Shown one piece after another: positions 45,217 to 53,410 of a stretch of 64,000 nt of DNA; the first letter of the stretch is position 1, and each line of letters opens with the position of its first letter. The position numbers were made by a program, and so were the translations under genes. Below the pieces are notes generated by a model. The model did no database searches, had not been told where the DNA came from, and worked only from the letters and a program-made list of their open reading frames with translations. The DNA is from DASUAS01 sp963809795 (GTDB taxonomy: Bacteria; Actinomycetota; Acidimicrobiia; IMCC26256; DASPTH01): NCBI GenBank assembly GCA_963809795.1, contig CAWELN010000003.1:1-64000 (forward strand). Direction: 5' to 3'.

Positions 45217-46431
45217 ATGACCCTGATCGGTGCCCAGGACCGTGACCGTCTCGCCGGGCTCACGCGCGAGGGCGCGATCGCCCGCGCCCGCGAGCTCGCC
45301 GCCAACCTCGTGGACCGGCGGGCGGAGACCGAAGCCCTCCGGCGCGTCCCCGACGCCACCATGGAGGAGTTCGTGGCGAGCGGCCTGATGCGGATCAACC
45401 AGGCGTCGCGTTGGGGCGGTGCCGAGCTCGGCACCGAGGCCGCGGTCGAGGTGATCGCCGAGGTCGCCAAGGGCGACGCGTCGGCCGGGTGGGTGTTCGG
45501 GCTGATCGCCAGCCACTTCTGGTTGGTCTGCCTGTTCCCGCCCGAGGCGCAGGAGGAGATGTGGGGGAGCGACCCGAACGTGATGATGTCGTCGTCGTTC
45601 GCGGCCACCGAGGGCCACTGCGAGAAGGTCGAGGGCGGGTACCGCGTCCAGGGGCGCTGGCCGTTCTCGAGCGGGTCCGACCACTGCTCCTGGGCCATGC
45701 TCGGCATCGTGCTGCCGCCCGCGGGCCCCGACGAGCCGCCGACGCTGGTGTGGGGCCTCCTCCCACGGTCGGACTACCGGGTCGACGACGACTGGCGGAC
45801 CGTGGGCATGCGGGGCACCGGGTCGAACACCCTCGTCGTCGACGACGCCTTCATCCCCGACCACCGGTGCATCAACCCCTGGGACGTGAGCGCGGGCACC
45901 GCCCCCGGGAGTGCGTTCAACCCGGCGCCGCTCTTCCGCCTCCCGTTCGGTCCCGCGCTCGCCTACTACCTCTCGGCTCCTGCGCTCGGCGCCGCCGAGC
46001 GGACCTTCGACGACTGGGTGCACTACATCGCCCGCAAGCGCCAGGTGTTCACGGGCGCCGAAGTCGGGAAGCAGGCGCCGATGCTCATCCGGGCGGGTGA
46101 GCTGTCGGCGCAGCTCGAGGCGGCCCGGTTGCTGATGACCACGACACCACGCGCGATCGACGAGGCCATCCTGCGGGGCCCACTCGACCAGGAGCTGCGC
46201 GTGCGAGCCGGTCGCAACGCGACGTACGCGGTGCGGATGTGCGTCGAGGTGGTCGAGCGCTGCATGCAGTTCAGCGGCGGCACCGGGCTCTTCGAGCACC
46301 ATCCGGTGCAGCAGGGTTGGCGCGACGTGTACGGCGTCGCCGCCCACGTCGGGTTCGGGGTCGACAACGCGTACGGGACCTACGGCAACCTCCTGTTGGG
46401 GGTGCCGGTGATGCCGTCACCGATGCTGTGA
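45217..46431 (+). CDS. Two-component flavin monooxygenase, oxygenase subunit (HsaA-like)
   Basis: 404 aa, acyl-CoA-dehydrogenase-fold group D flavin monooxygenase. Segments characteristic of HsaA-type phenol hydroxylases are EEMWGSDPNVMMSSSFAA, WPFSSGSDHCSWAML and GMRGTGSNTLVVDDAFIP. HsaA hydroxylates a phenolic secosteroid to a catechol using reduced flavin from HsaB; the wider family handles many phenols. No flavin reductase gene is in the window, so one must be supplied from elsewhere. Together with the HsaC-like dioxygenase at 36880 it would make a hydroxylate-then-cleave pair. The stop overlaps the next GTG. Confidence 0.85.
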   Translation: MTLIGAQDRDRLAGLTREGAIARARELAANLVDRRAETEALRRVPDATMEEFVASGLMRINQASRWGGAELGTEAAVEVIAEVAKGDASAGWVFGLIASHFWLVCLFPPEAQEEMWGSDPNVMMSSSFAATEGHCEKVEGGYRVQGRWPFSSGSDHCSWAMLGIVLPPAGPDEPPTLVWGLLPRSDYRVDDDWRTVGMRGTGSNTLVVDDAFIPDHRCINPWDVSAGTAPGSAFNPAPLFRLPFGPALAYYLSAPALGAAERTFDDWVHYIARKRQVFTGAEVGKQAPMLIRAGELSAQLEAARLLMTTTPRAIDEAILRGPLDQELRVRAGRNATYAVRMCVEVVERCMQFSGGTGLFEHHPVQQGWRDVYGVAAHVGFGVDNAYGTYGNLLLGVPVMPSPML

Positions 46432-48709
46432 GCGTCCTCGGCAACCGGGTCGTCCGGGTGGAGGACCCGGGCCTCCTGACCGGCGCGACGCCCTTCGTCA
46501 GCGACATCACCGACCCGCTCCTCGACGGAGCCCTGCACGTGACCTACGTCCGATCGGCGATGGCGCACGCGCGGATCGCCGGCGTCGACACCGCGGAGGC
46601 GCTCCGGCAGCCCGGCGTCGTCGGCATCTTCACCGCCAACGAGCTCGGGCTCACGCCGCAGCCGTCGCCGTACTCGCCGATGTTCACGACCTGCCCGCTC
46701 GCGTGCGAAGTCGTCCGCTACGTCGGCGAACCGATCGCCGCGGTGGTCACGGAACGGGCCGACCAGGGTGAGGACGCCGCCGACCTCGTCGTCGTCGACT
46801 ACGACCCGCTGCCGGTGGTCGTCGACCCGATGGCCGCGTTGCAGGACGAGATCCTGTTGTTCCCCGCCGTCGGGACCAACGTGTGTGGCGACTCCGCGCA
46901 CATGGGAGTCCCGCCCGAGCGCGACGACCTGTTCGACGGATGCGAGGTGGTGGTCACGGAGCGGCTCGTGAACCAGCGTGTCGCGCCGTGCCCGCTCGAG
47001 GTCCGGTCGGCCGCCGCGGCGTGGACCGCCGACGGCAAGCTCGTGCACTGGGCGACGTCGCAGATCCCGCACGTGGTGCACAACGTGCTCTCGATGATCT
47101 ACGAGCCGGCGCCCGTCCGGGTGGTGACGCCCGCGGTCGGCGGAGGATTCGGAGCGAAGTCCGGCGTGCACGGCGAGGAGCTCATGCTCGGCGGGCTCGC
47201 CGCCGCGCTGCAGCGACCGATGCGGTGGACCGAGACCCGCTCCGAGAGCATGCAGTCCCTCGAGCACGGACGCGCCCAGCACCACGAGATCACCATCGGG
47301 GGGACTCGCGACGGTGACGTGCAGGCGTACCGCCTGAAGATCGTGCAGGACGCGGGCGCCTACCCGGGCTTCGCCTCGATCATCCCGGTGCTCATGACGC
47401 GCACGATGGCGCCGTCGGTCTACGACATCCCCAAGGTCGAGTGCGTGACCAAGAGCGTCGTCACCAACACCACGCCGGTCGCCGCGTACCGGGGTGCGGG
47501 CCGTCCCGAGGCGGTCGCGGCGATCGAGCGCGCCATGGACCTGTTCGCGCTCGAGACGGGCTCGATCCGGTCGAGGTCCGGCGCCGGAACCTGGTCCCAC
47601 CGTTCTCGGAGCCGATGACGTCGGCCATGGGCGCGGTCTACGACGTCGGCGACTACGTGGGCGCGCTCGACGCGGTGCTCGAACGCGCCGGATACGACGA
47701 CCTCCGCGCCGAGCAGCGCCGCCGTCGTGAGCGCGGCGACCCGGTGCAGATGGGGATCGGGGTCAGCTGCTACGTGGAGATCACCGGGAAGTCGGTCACC
47801 GAGGGCAACCCCCAGGAGGTCGCCCGGATCCGGATCCACGACGACGGGGCGGCGACCGTGTTCACGGGGACCTCGCCGCACGGCCAGGGCCACGACACGT
47901 CGTGGTCGATGATCGCCTCGTCGGAGCTCGGGATCCCCATGGACCGCATCGAGGTGGTGCACGGCGACACCGACCGCGTGCCGGTGGGCGGGGGCACGTT
48001 CGGGTCCCGCTCGTTGCAGCAGGGGGGCGCGGCGGTGCAACAGGTCAGCATCGAGGTGGTCGACCGGGCCCGGTCGCTCGCCGCCGAGCTGCTCGAGGCC
48101 GACGCCGCCGACGTGGTGCTCGACAAGGAGACCGGCGCGTTCCACGTGCGCGGGACCCCGACCCTGGCGAAGTCGTGGGGTGACCTCGCGAGCGCGAGCA
48201 GCGAGAACGGCCACGCCGCGCTCGACGTCGAGTCGAACTTCGTCGCGCCCGGCCCGACGTACCCCTTCGGCGCGCACCTCGCGGTGGTGCACGTCGACGT
48301 GGAGACCGGCAAGGTCGAGCTCGTCCGGTTCGTCGCCTGCGACGACGCCGGCACCGTGTTGAACCCGTTGATCTTCGAAGGCCAGGTGCACGGCGGCATC
48401 GCCCAGGGGGCCGCCCAGGCGCTGCTCGAGGAGTTCGCGTACGACGCCGACGGCAACCCCGTCACCGGGAACTTCGCCGACTACACGTTCATCTCCGCGG
48501 CCGAGCTCCCCGACTTCGAGATCGTGCACCAGGAGACGCCGACGCCCTACAACCCGCTCGGCGCCAAGGGGGTCGGTGAGTCGGGCACCATCGGCTCGGC
48601 GCCCGCGGTGCAGTCGGCCGTGATCGACGCGCTCTCGGGGTACGGCGTCCGCCACCTCGACATGCCGCTGCTCCCGGAACGGGTCTGGCGCGCCATCGCG
48701 GACGCCTGA
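46428..48709 (+). CDS. Molybdenum hydroxylase large subunit, form-II CoxL type, one frameshift
   Basis: About 760 aa when joined. Xanthine dehydrogenase/CO dehydrogenase family molybdopterin subunit: GNRVVRVEDPGLLTGATPFV, VRYVGEPIAAVV, GGGFGAKSGVHGEE, and the active-site loop AYRGAGRPEA near residue 352, the signature of form II rather than form I CoxL (which has Cys). Catalytic Glu is in GVGESGTIGSAPAV. A missing G in a G-run near 47567 breaks the frame; ETGLDPVEVRRRNLV is restored. Neither the 2Fe-2S nor the FAD subunit is present anywhere in the window. GTG start overlaps the HsaA-like stop. Probably hydroxylates an aldehyde or heterocycle rather than CO. Confidence 0.83.
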
Positions 48710-48725
48710 GAGGAAGGACGAGGAC

Positions 48726-49487
48726 GTGCAGCACGACTACTCGGGCAAGGTCGCGGTGGTCACGGGCGGTGCCTCGGGCATCGGCCGGGCGACAGCACAG
48801 GCGTTTGCACGCTCCGGCGCGAGCGTCGTGGTCGCGGATCTCGACGCCACCGCGCTCGACGACACCGTGCGCGCGATCAAGGACTCGGGCGGGGAGGGCA
48901 CCGGCGTCGTCACCGACGTGGCGCGGGCCGCCGACGTCGAGCGCATGGTCGCCACCGCCACCGACACGTACGGGGGGCTCGACGTGGCGTTCAACAACGC
49001 CGGCATCGAGGCCGCGCCGCGCGCGGTGGCCGACGTGACCGAAGAGGAATGGGACCGGGTGCAGGCGATCAACACCAAAGGCGTCTGGCTCTCGATGAAG
49101 TACGAGATCCCGGCGATGGTGGCGCGTGGCGGCGGCGCCATCGTGAACGCGTCGTCGATCCTCGGGCTCGTCGGCGCCGCCAACGGGTCGCTCTACAGCT
49201 CCACCAAGCACGCGGTCGCCGGGCTCACCCGCTCGGCGGCGCTCGACTACGCGCCGGTCGGGATCCGGGTGAACGCGACCTCGCCCGGCATGATCGAGAC
49301 GCCTTTGATGGAGCGCACCGCGGTCAACATGGAGGTGCCCCCCGAGGCCTTCCACGGCATGCACCCGCTGGGGCGGATGGGGCGGTCGCCGGAGGTCGCC
49401 GACGCGGTGCTCTGGCTGTGCTCGGACGCGGCGTCGTTCGTGACGGGCGTGGTGCTGCCGGTCGACGGCGGGTACTCGGCCCAATGA
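48726..49487 (+). CDS. SDR-family oxidoreductase
   Basis: 253 aa classical SDR with VVTGGASGIGRATAQAF, NNAGIE, Ser in NASSILGLVG, catalytic YSSTK and the LPVDGGYSAQ end. A purine-rich AGGAAGGACGAGGAC precedes GTG 48726. Its stop overlaps the ATG of the NTF2-like gene. Fourth SDR of the window. Acts on a hydroxyl or keto group; no substrate can be assigned. Confidence 0.88.
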   Translation: MQHDYSGKVAVVTGGASGIGRATAQAFARSGASVVVADLDATALDDTVRAIKDSGGEGTGVVTDVARAADVERMVATATDTYGGLDVAFNNAGIEAAPRAVADVTEEEWDRVQAINTKGVWLSMKYEIPAMVARGGGAIVNASSILGLVGAANGSLYSSTKHAVAGLTRSAALDYAPVGIRVNATSPGMIETPLMERTAVNMEVPPEAFHGMHPLGRMGRSPEVADAVLWLCSDAASFVTGVVLPVDGGYSAQ

Positions 49488-49975
49488 CGGCGCGCTCCAC
49501 GCTCGAGGACCTGGCCGACCAGCACGAGATCGAGCAGCTCATGTACCGGTACGCCACCGGCATCGACACCGCCGACTACGACCTCGTGGACTCGGTCTTC
49601 ACCGACGACGGGGAGGTCGACTACGCGGGCATCGGAGGTCCGCGCGGTCGCTGGCATCCCGAGGTGCGGCAGTGGAGCGTGGAGTCGCTCGCGGCGTTCC
49701 CCGTGCGCAAGCACTACATCACCAACGTCGTCGTCACCTACGCGCCCGACGGTGCGACCGCGACGTCGGTCACCTACTGGCGTTCGCCGATGGGGTTCGC
49801 GCGTGCGGATGGTTCCGTCCACCTGTTCGAACCGGGCGGTCGCTACCTCGACGAGCTCGTGCGCACCGACGCCGGGTGGCGGATCGCCGCGCGCGCCACG
49901 GCGCAGGACTGGATGTGGGGCACGCTCCCGCCCGAGCTCACCGGAGAGGATGCGCCGGAGCCCGGGACCAGGTAG
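49484..49975 (+). CDS. SnoaL/NTF2-like small protein
   Basis: 163 aa. DQHEIEQLMYRYATGIDTADYD and VFTDDGEVDYAGIGGP are the usual first helix and strand of SnoaL_4-type proteins, shared with the ring-hydroxylating dioxygenase beta-subunit fold; the late GRYLDELVRTDAGWRIAAR completes the cone. No partner alpha subunit with a Rieske centre is present, so a dioxygenase role is unlikely. Last gene of the operon starting at 43367, coupled by a 4-base overlap to the SDR. Confidence 0.8.
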   Translation: MTARSTLEDLADQHEIEQLMYRYATGIDTADYDLVDSVFTDDGEVDYAGIGGPRGRWHPEVRQWSVESLAAFPVRKHYITNVVVTYAPDGATATSVTYWRSPMGFARADGSVHLFEPGGRYLDELVRTDAGWRIAARATAQDWMWGTLPPELTGEDAPEPGTR

Positions 49976-49990
49976 TCTCACAACCACTTG

Positions 49991-50004
49991 ATCAACGTCT
50001 TGAT
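49991..50004. promoter_or_regulatory. Palindromic operator, site 4 (ATCAA-N4-TTGAT)
   Basis: ATCAACGTCTTGAT, 27 bases before the SDR start at 50031 and 15 bases after the preceding stop. At that distance a bound protein would cover the promoter or the start of the message. A TAGTAAT stretch follows directly and could be part of a -10 region. Confidence 0.68.
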
Positions 50005-50030
50005 AGTAATTGTCGGACCGGGGGGAGACG

Positions 50031-50879
50031 ATGCCAGGACGGCTTGCCGGCAAGGTCGCACTGATCAGTGGGACCGCGGGTGGCCAGGGTCGCCGGGCGG
50101 CGGTCCACTTCGCGGCCGAGGGCGCGAAGATCGTCGGCTGCGACGTGAAGGTGGCGGAGGCGGAGGAGACCGTCGAGATGGTCCGCGCCGCGGGCGGTGA
50201 GATGGTCTCGTTCCAGCCGGTCGACCTGACCGACGAGGATGCGGTCGAGGGCTGGATCAAGTCCGCGGTGCAGGCGTACGGCGACTTCGACATCCTCTAC
50301 AACAACGCCGCGGTGGCCAAGGCCGCGAACCTCGAGGACGTCACGCGCGCCGACTGGGACTGGAACATGGCGAACGAGGTCACGCTGGTGTACCTCTCGG
50401 TGAAGCACGCGCTGCCCGTGTTCGAACGTCGCGGCCGCGGGGTCATCATCAACGTCGGTTCGATCGCGGGCATGATCGGCTCGGGCATGCCCGGCAACGC
50501 CGCCGGCAACCTGGTCCACTGCGTCGCCAAGGCGGCCGTGATCCGGCTGACCGAGACCCTCGCCATCGAGCTGGCGAGCCGCAACATCCGGGTGAACAGC
50601 ATCTCGCCGGGCGTGATCGACACGCCCCAGCTCCGGCCGTTCCTCGGGGAAGAGCCCGATGCGCCCCTCCGCACGCTGTTCGCCAGCAAGTGCCTGGTGC
50701 CGCGGATCGGGGAGGTCGAGGACATCGTCAACGCCGCGGTGTTCCTCGCGTCGGACGAGTCGTCGTACATCACCGGGGTCAACCTCCCGGTCGACGGCGG
50801 CTTCAGCTGCTCGGGCGGCGTGGGTCGCCCGACGAGCGAGGTCGACGACGCCGTCGCCAAGGCCATGACGCGGTACTGA
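50031..50879 (+). CDS. SDR-family protein with His in place of the catalytic Tyr
   Basis: 282 aa. The cofactor side is normal: ISGTAGGQGRRAAVHFA and CDVKVAEAEE, then NNAAVAK. The Ser is present in NVGSIAGM. At the expected Y-x-x-x-K position the protein reads HCVAK (in NLVHCVAKAAVIRL), so the Tyr is replaced by His while Lys is kept. It also has a C-terminal extension (GGVGRPTSEVDDAVAKAMTRY). ATG 50031 follows GGGGGAG; an earlier in-frame ATG at 50010 nearly abuts the operator. Activity may be altered or lost, or His may serve as the acid/base. Confidence 0.82.
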   Translation: MPGRLAGKVALISGTAGGQGRRAAVHFAAEGAKIVGCDVKVAEAEETVEMVRAAGGEMVSFQPVDLTDEDAVEGWIKSAVQAYGDFDILYNNAAVAKAANLEDVTRADWDWNMANEVTLVYLSVKHALPVFERRGRGVIINVGSIAGMIGSGMPGNAAGNLVHCVAKAAVIRLTETLAIELASRNIRVNSISPGVIDTPQLRPFLGEEPDAPLRTLFASKCLVPRIGEVEDIVNAAVFLASDESSYITGVNLPVDGGFSCSGGVGRPTSEVDDAVAKAMTRY

Positions 50880-50913
50880 GCCGGTTCCCATCCATCGAGA
50901 GAGGACGACACCG

Positions 50914-51342
50914 ATGCTGACCGAGGAGATCATCGCCACCCGAGAGAAGACCCTCGCCGCCCACCTCGACGGCGAGACCCGCAAGGACGTGGAGTCGGTG
51001 CTCGACACGTTCAGCGGCGTCCCCGTCTACGACCTCGTCACCGTGGGCAAGGTCGTCGAGGGTCGGGAGGAGGTGCGGCAGTTCCTCCAGACGTTCTTCG
51101 ACTCGATGGGACCCAACACGCACCTCGCGCAGGCGTTCTACCACTCGCCCGACGCAACCGTCGTCGAGGTCCTCACCATCTTTCCGGACGGGTTCGACGG
51201 CGAGCAGAAGGGCCAGAACCTCGAGGTCCGCTCGGTGGGCCTGTTCCCGTTCGACGGCGACCAGCTGATCTCCGAGAAGCTCTACGCCGACGTCTCGCCG
51301 CTCCTGCCCTTCATGCCCTGGCTCGTCGAGGACGACTCGTAG
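50914..51342 (+). CDS. SnoaL/NTF2-like small protein
   Basis: 142 aa, starting with a long helix (EEIIATREKTLAAHLDGETR) and continuing with VVEGREEVRQFLQTFFDSMG and late strands (EVRSVGLFPFDGDQLISEKLY) typical of SnoaL-like ester cyclases and polyketide cyclases. It is acidic and lacks a signal. It follows the SDR by 34 bases with GAGAGGACG upstream. About 160 bases with no gene separate it from the aldolase. Role unknown. Confidence 0.78.
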   Translation: MLTEEIIATREKTLAAHLDGETRKDVESVLDTFSGVPVYDLVTVGKVVEGREEVRQFLQTFFDSMGPNTHLAQAFYHSPDATVVEVLTIFPDGFDGEQKGQNLEVRSVGLFPFDGDQLISEKLYADVSPLLPFMPWLVEDDS

Positions 51343-51499
51343 CCGCCGCGGCACGAGCACCGGATCCGACGATCGTGACACGGCTCGTGAGCAGGGACGC
51401 GACCCGACGGCTGCAGGTGGCGCGCGTTGACAGCAACGGCGCGGCGCCGCGTGCGGGCGCGGGCGGCCCGTCGCGTCACGAGCACGAGCGGGGCGGGTG

Positions 51500-52300
51500 A
51501 TGGTCCACCCGGGCGTGTTGCCGTCGGGCGCGACCATGGCGCCGCCGACGTTCACGTCGGTCGAGGACGAACGCGCCCACCGCAAGGGCCGGCTGGCGGT
51601 CGCGTACCGCCTCTTCGCGCAGCTGGGGTACGACCACTGGGTCGCCGGCCACATCACGGTCCGCGACCCCGAGTTCCCGCACCGGTTCTGGCTCAACCCG
51701 TTCGGGAGGAGCTGGCGCCATCTCCGCGCCTCCGACCTGCTGCTCGTCGACCTGGAAGGCCGCCTCCTCGCCGGTGAGGGAGCCGTGAACGCGGCGGCGT
51801 TCGCGATCCACTCCGAGATCCACCGGGCGCGGCCCGACGTCACCGCGATCGCGCACGCCCACACCCGGAGCGGCCGTGCGTGGTCGGCCACCGGCCGTCT
51901 GCTGGAGCCGTTGAGTCAGGACGCCTGCGCGTTCTACGACGATCACGCGATCTTCGACGACTTCTCGGGCGTCGTGTACGGCAGCGAGGAGGGCGGCGCG
52001 CTGGCCGGCGCGCTGGGCGACAACAAGGCGCTGCTCCTCCAGCACCACGGGCTCCTGACCGTCGGCGAGACGGTCGACGAGGCCGCGTTCTGGCTCCACC
52101 TCCTCGAGCGGTGTTGCGAGGCGCAGCTGCTCCTCGCGTCGCTCCCGCCGCCCGCCGACGGATCCGCGGCCTACCGCCCGCTCGGCCCGGCCGTCGCCGC
52201 CCACACCCGCGCCCAGGTCGGCGAGCACGTCCATGGCTGGATGGGCTTCCAGCCGCTGTACGAGGAGATCGTGCGGGCCGATCCCGACGTCCTCCGTTAG
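51500..52300 (+). CDS. Class II aldolase/adducin family protein
   Basis: 266 aa. Zinc ligands of this family are seen in AHAHTRSGRAWS and LQHHGLLTVGET, with the substrate-side VAGHITVRDPEF near the N-terminus. Members include L-fuculose-phosphate aldolase and decarboxylases of hydroxy-keto acids; those in aromatic or steroid clusters are usually uncharacterised. ATG 51500 is used; ATG 51536 is possible because conservation begins about there (SVEDERAHRKGRLAVAYR). Likely retro-aldol cleavage or decarboxylation of a side chain or ring-fission product. Confidence 0.82.
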   Translation: MVHPGVLPSGATMAPPTFTSVEDERAHRKGRLAVAYRLFAQLGYDHWVAGHITVRDPEFPHRFWLNPFGRSWRHLRASDLLLVDLEGRLLAGEGAVNAAAFAIHSEIHRARPDVTAIAHAHTRSGRAWSATGRLLEPLSQDACAFYDDHAIFDDFSGVVYGSEEGGALAGALGDNKALLLQHHGLLTVGETVDEAAFWLHLLERCCEAQLLLASLPPPADGSAAYRPLGPAVAAHTRAQVGEHVHGWMGFQPLYEEIVRADPDVLR

Positions 52301-52341
52301 TCGAGTGCCTTGTCCAACGAGTTCTCCCTGAAAGGACCGCC

Positions 52342-53394
52342 ATGTCGTACCGCGTCGTCCTGTGGACCACCGGCCACGTCGCAAGCTTCGCCGGACGGGC
52401 GATCGTCGAGCACCCGAACATGGAACTGGTGGGTGCGTACGCGTGGAGCCCGGAGAAGGCGGGCCGCGACGTCGGCGAGCTCATCGGCACCGAGCCGCTC
52501 GGCATCTTCGCGACCAGCGATGTCGACGAGATCCTGGCCCTGCGCCCGGACGTCGTCGGCTACTACCCGATCATGCGCACCGAGGCCGTGCCCGAGCACA
52601 CCGACACCATCTGCCGGTTCCTCGAGGCCGGGATCAACGTCGTGAGCACCGCCAACGTGATCACCGGCCGCTGGTGGGGCGCCGAGGCGCGCTTCGCCGA
52701 GGCCGGCCGCAAGGGCGACGCGTCGTTGTTCGCCAGCGGCGTGAACCCCGGGTTCGTCAACCAGCTCATGCTGACCGCCACCGGCGTCTGCAGCGAGGTG
52801 CGCAGGCTCTCGGTGTGGGAGGAGGCCGAGTGCTCGGGCTACGACTCGCCCGAGCTCTGGGAGACCGTCGCCTTCGGCCACGACCCGTCGGAGCCCGATC
52901 TCGACAAGTACTTCCACCAGGGCACCGCGGTGTTCGAGGACGAAGTGGCGATGATGGCCGACGCGCTGGAGGTGGAGCTCGACGAGATCCGCTACGTCCC
53001 CGAGGTCGCGCTCGCGACCAAGGACCTCGACCTCGGCTGGATGAAGATCGCGGAGGGCCACATCGCGGGGCTCAAGAACACCTGGCTCGGCATCGTCGAC
53101 GGCGTTGAGGTCATCGAGCTCGGGACCATCTGGAAGATGACCGAGGACGTGGAGCCCAACTGGGAGATCCGGCACGGGTGGCACGTGCAGATCGACGGCA
53201 TCCCGACGGTGAAGATGCACTTCGCCGGCTGGCCGCCGGAGGGCAGCTCCTCCGAGCTGCTCATGGGTCTCGCCATGCTGATGACCGCGCTGCCGACGGT
53301 GCACGCCATCCCGCACGTGGTCGCGGCCCGGCCCGGCGTCGTGACCTACAAGGACCTGCCGCTGGTCACCGCCGCGCACTGCGTCCGCACGTAG
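52342..53394 (+). CDS. DapB-like NAD(P)-dependent dehydrogenase, copy 3 (divergent)
   Basis: 350 aa, same family as 35732 and 39643 but more distant. N-terminal VVLWTTGHVASFAGRAIVEH has TTGHVA where the others have GTGNTG/GTGNAG, so the dinucleotide loop is altered. GRDVGELIGTEPLGIFATSDVDE is shared with the other two. GVNPGFVNQLMLT replaces their GADPGF region. A TGAAAGGACC ribosome site precedes ATG 52342. Last gene of the operon from 50031, convergent with the SDR at 53411. Reaction unproven. Confidence 0.8.
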   Translation: MSYRVVLWTTGHVASFAGRAIVEHPNMELVGAYAWSPEKAGRDVGELIGTEPLGIFATSDVDEILALRPDVVGYYPIMRTEAVPEHTDTICRFLEAGINVVSTANVITGRWWGAEARFAEAGRKGDASLFASGVNPGFVNQLMLTATGVCSEVRRLSVWEEAECSGYDSPELWETVAFGHDPSEPDLDKYFHQGTAVFEDEVAMMADALEVELDEIRYVPEVALATKDLDLGWMKIAEGHIAGLKNTWLGIVDGVEVIELGTIWKMTEDVEPNWEIRHGWHVQIDGIPTVKMHFAGWPPEGSSSELLMGLAMLMTALPTVHAIPHVVAARPGVVTYKDLPLVTAAHCVRT

Positions 53395-53410
53395 CGACCT
53401 GCACGTCCGC

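Noticed and set aside
46428..48709. Reading the CoxL-like protein as an aerobic CO dehydrogenase
   Set aside because: The active-site loop is AYRGAGR, not the Cys-containing form I loop, and the partner subunits are missing.
49484..49975. Ring-hydroxylating dioxygenase beta subunit
   Set aside because: The fold is similar, but there is no Rieske alpha subunit gene in the window; a generic NTF2-like call is safer.
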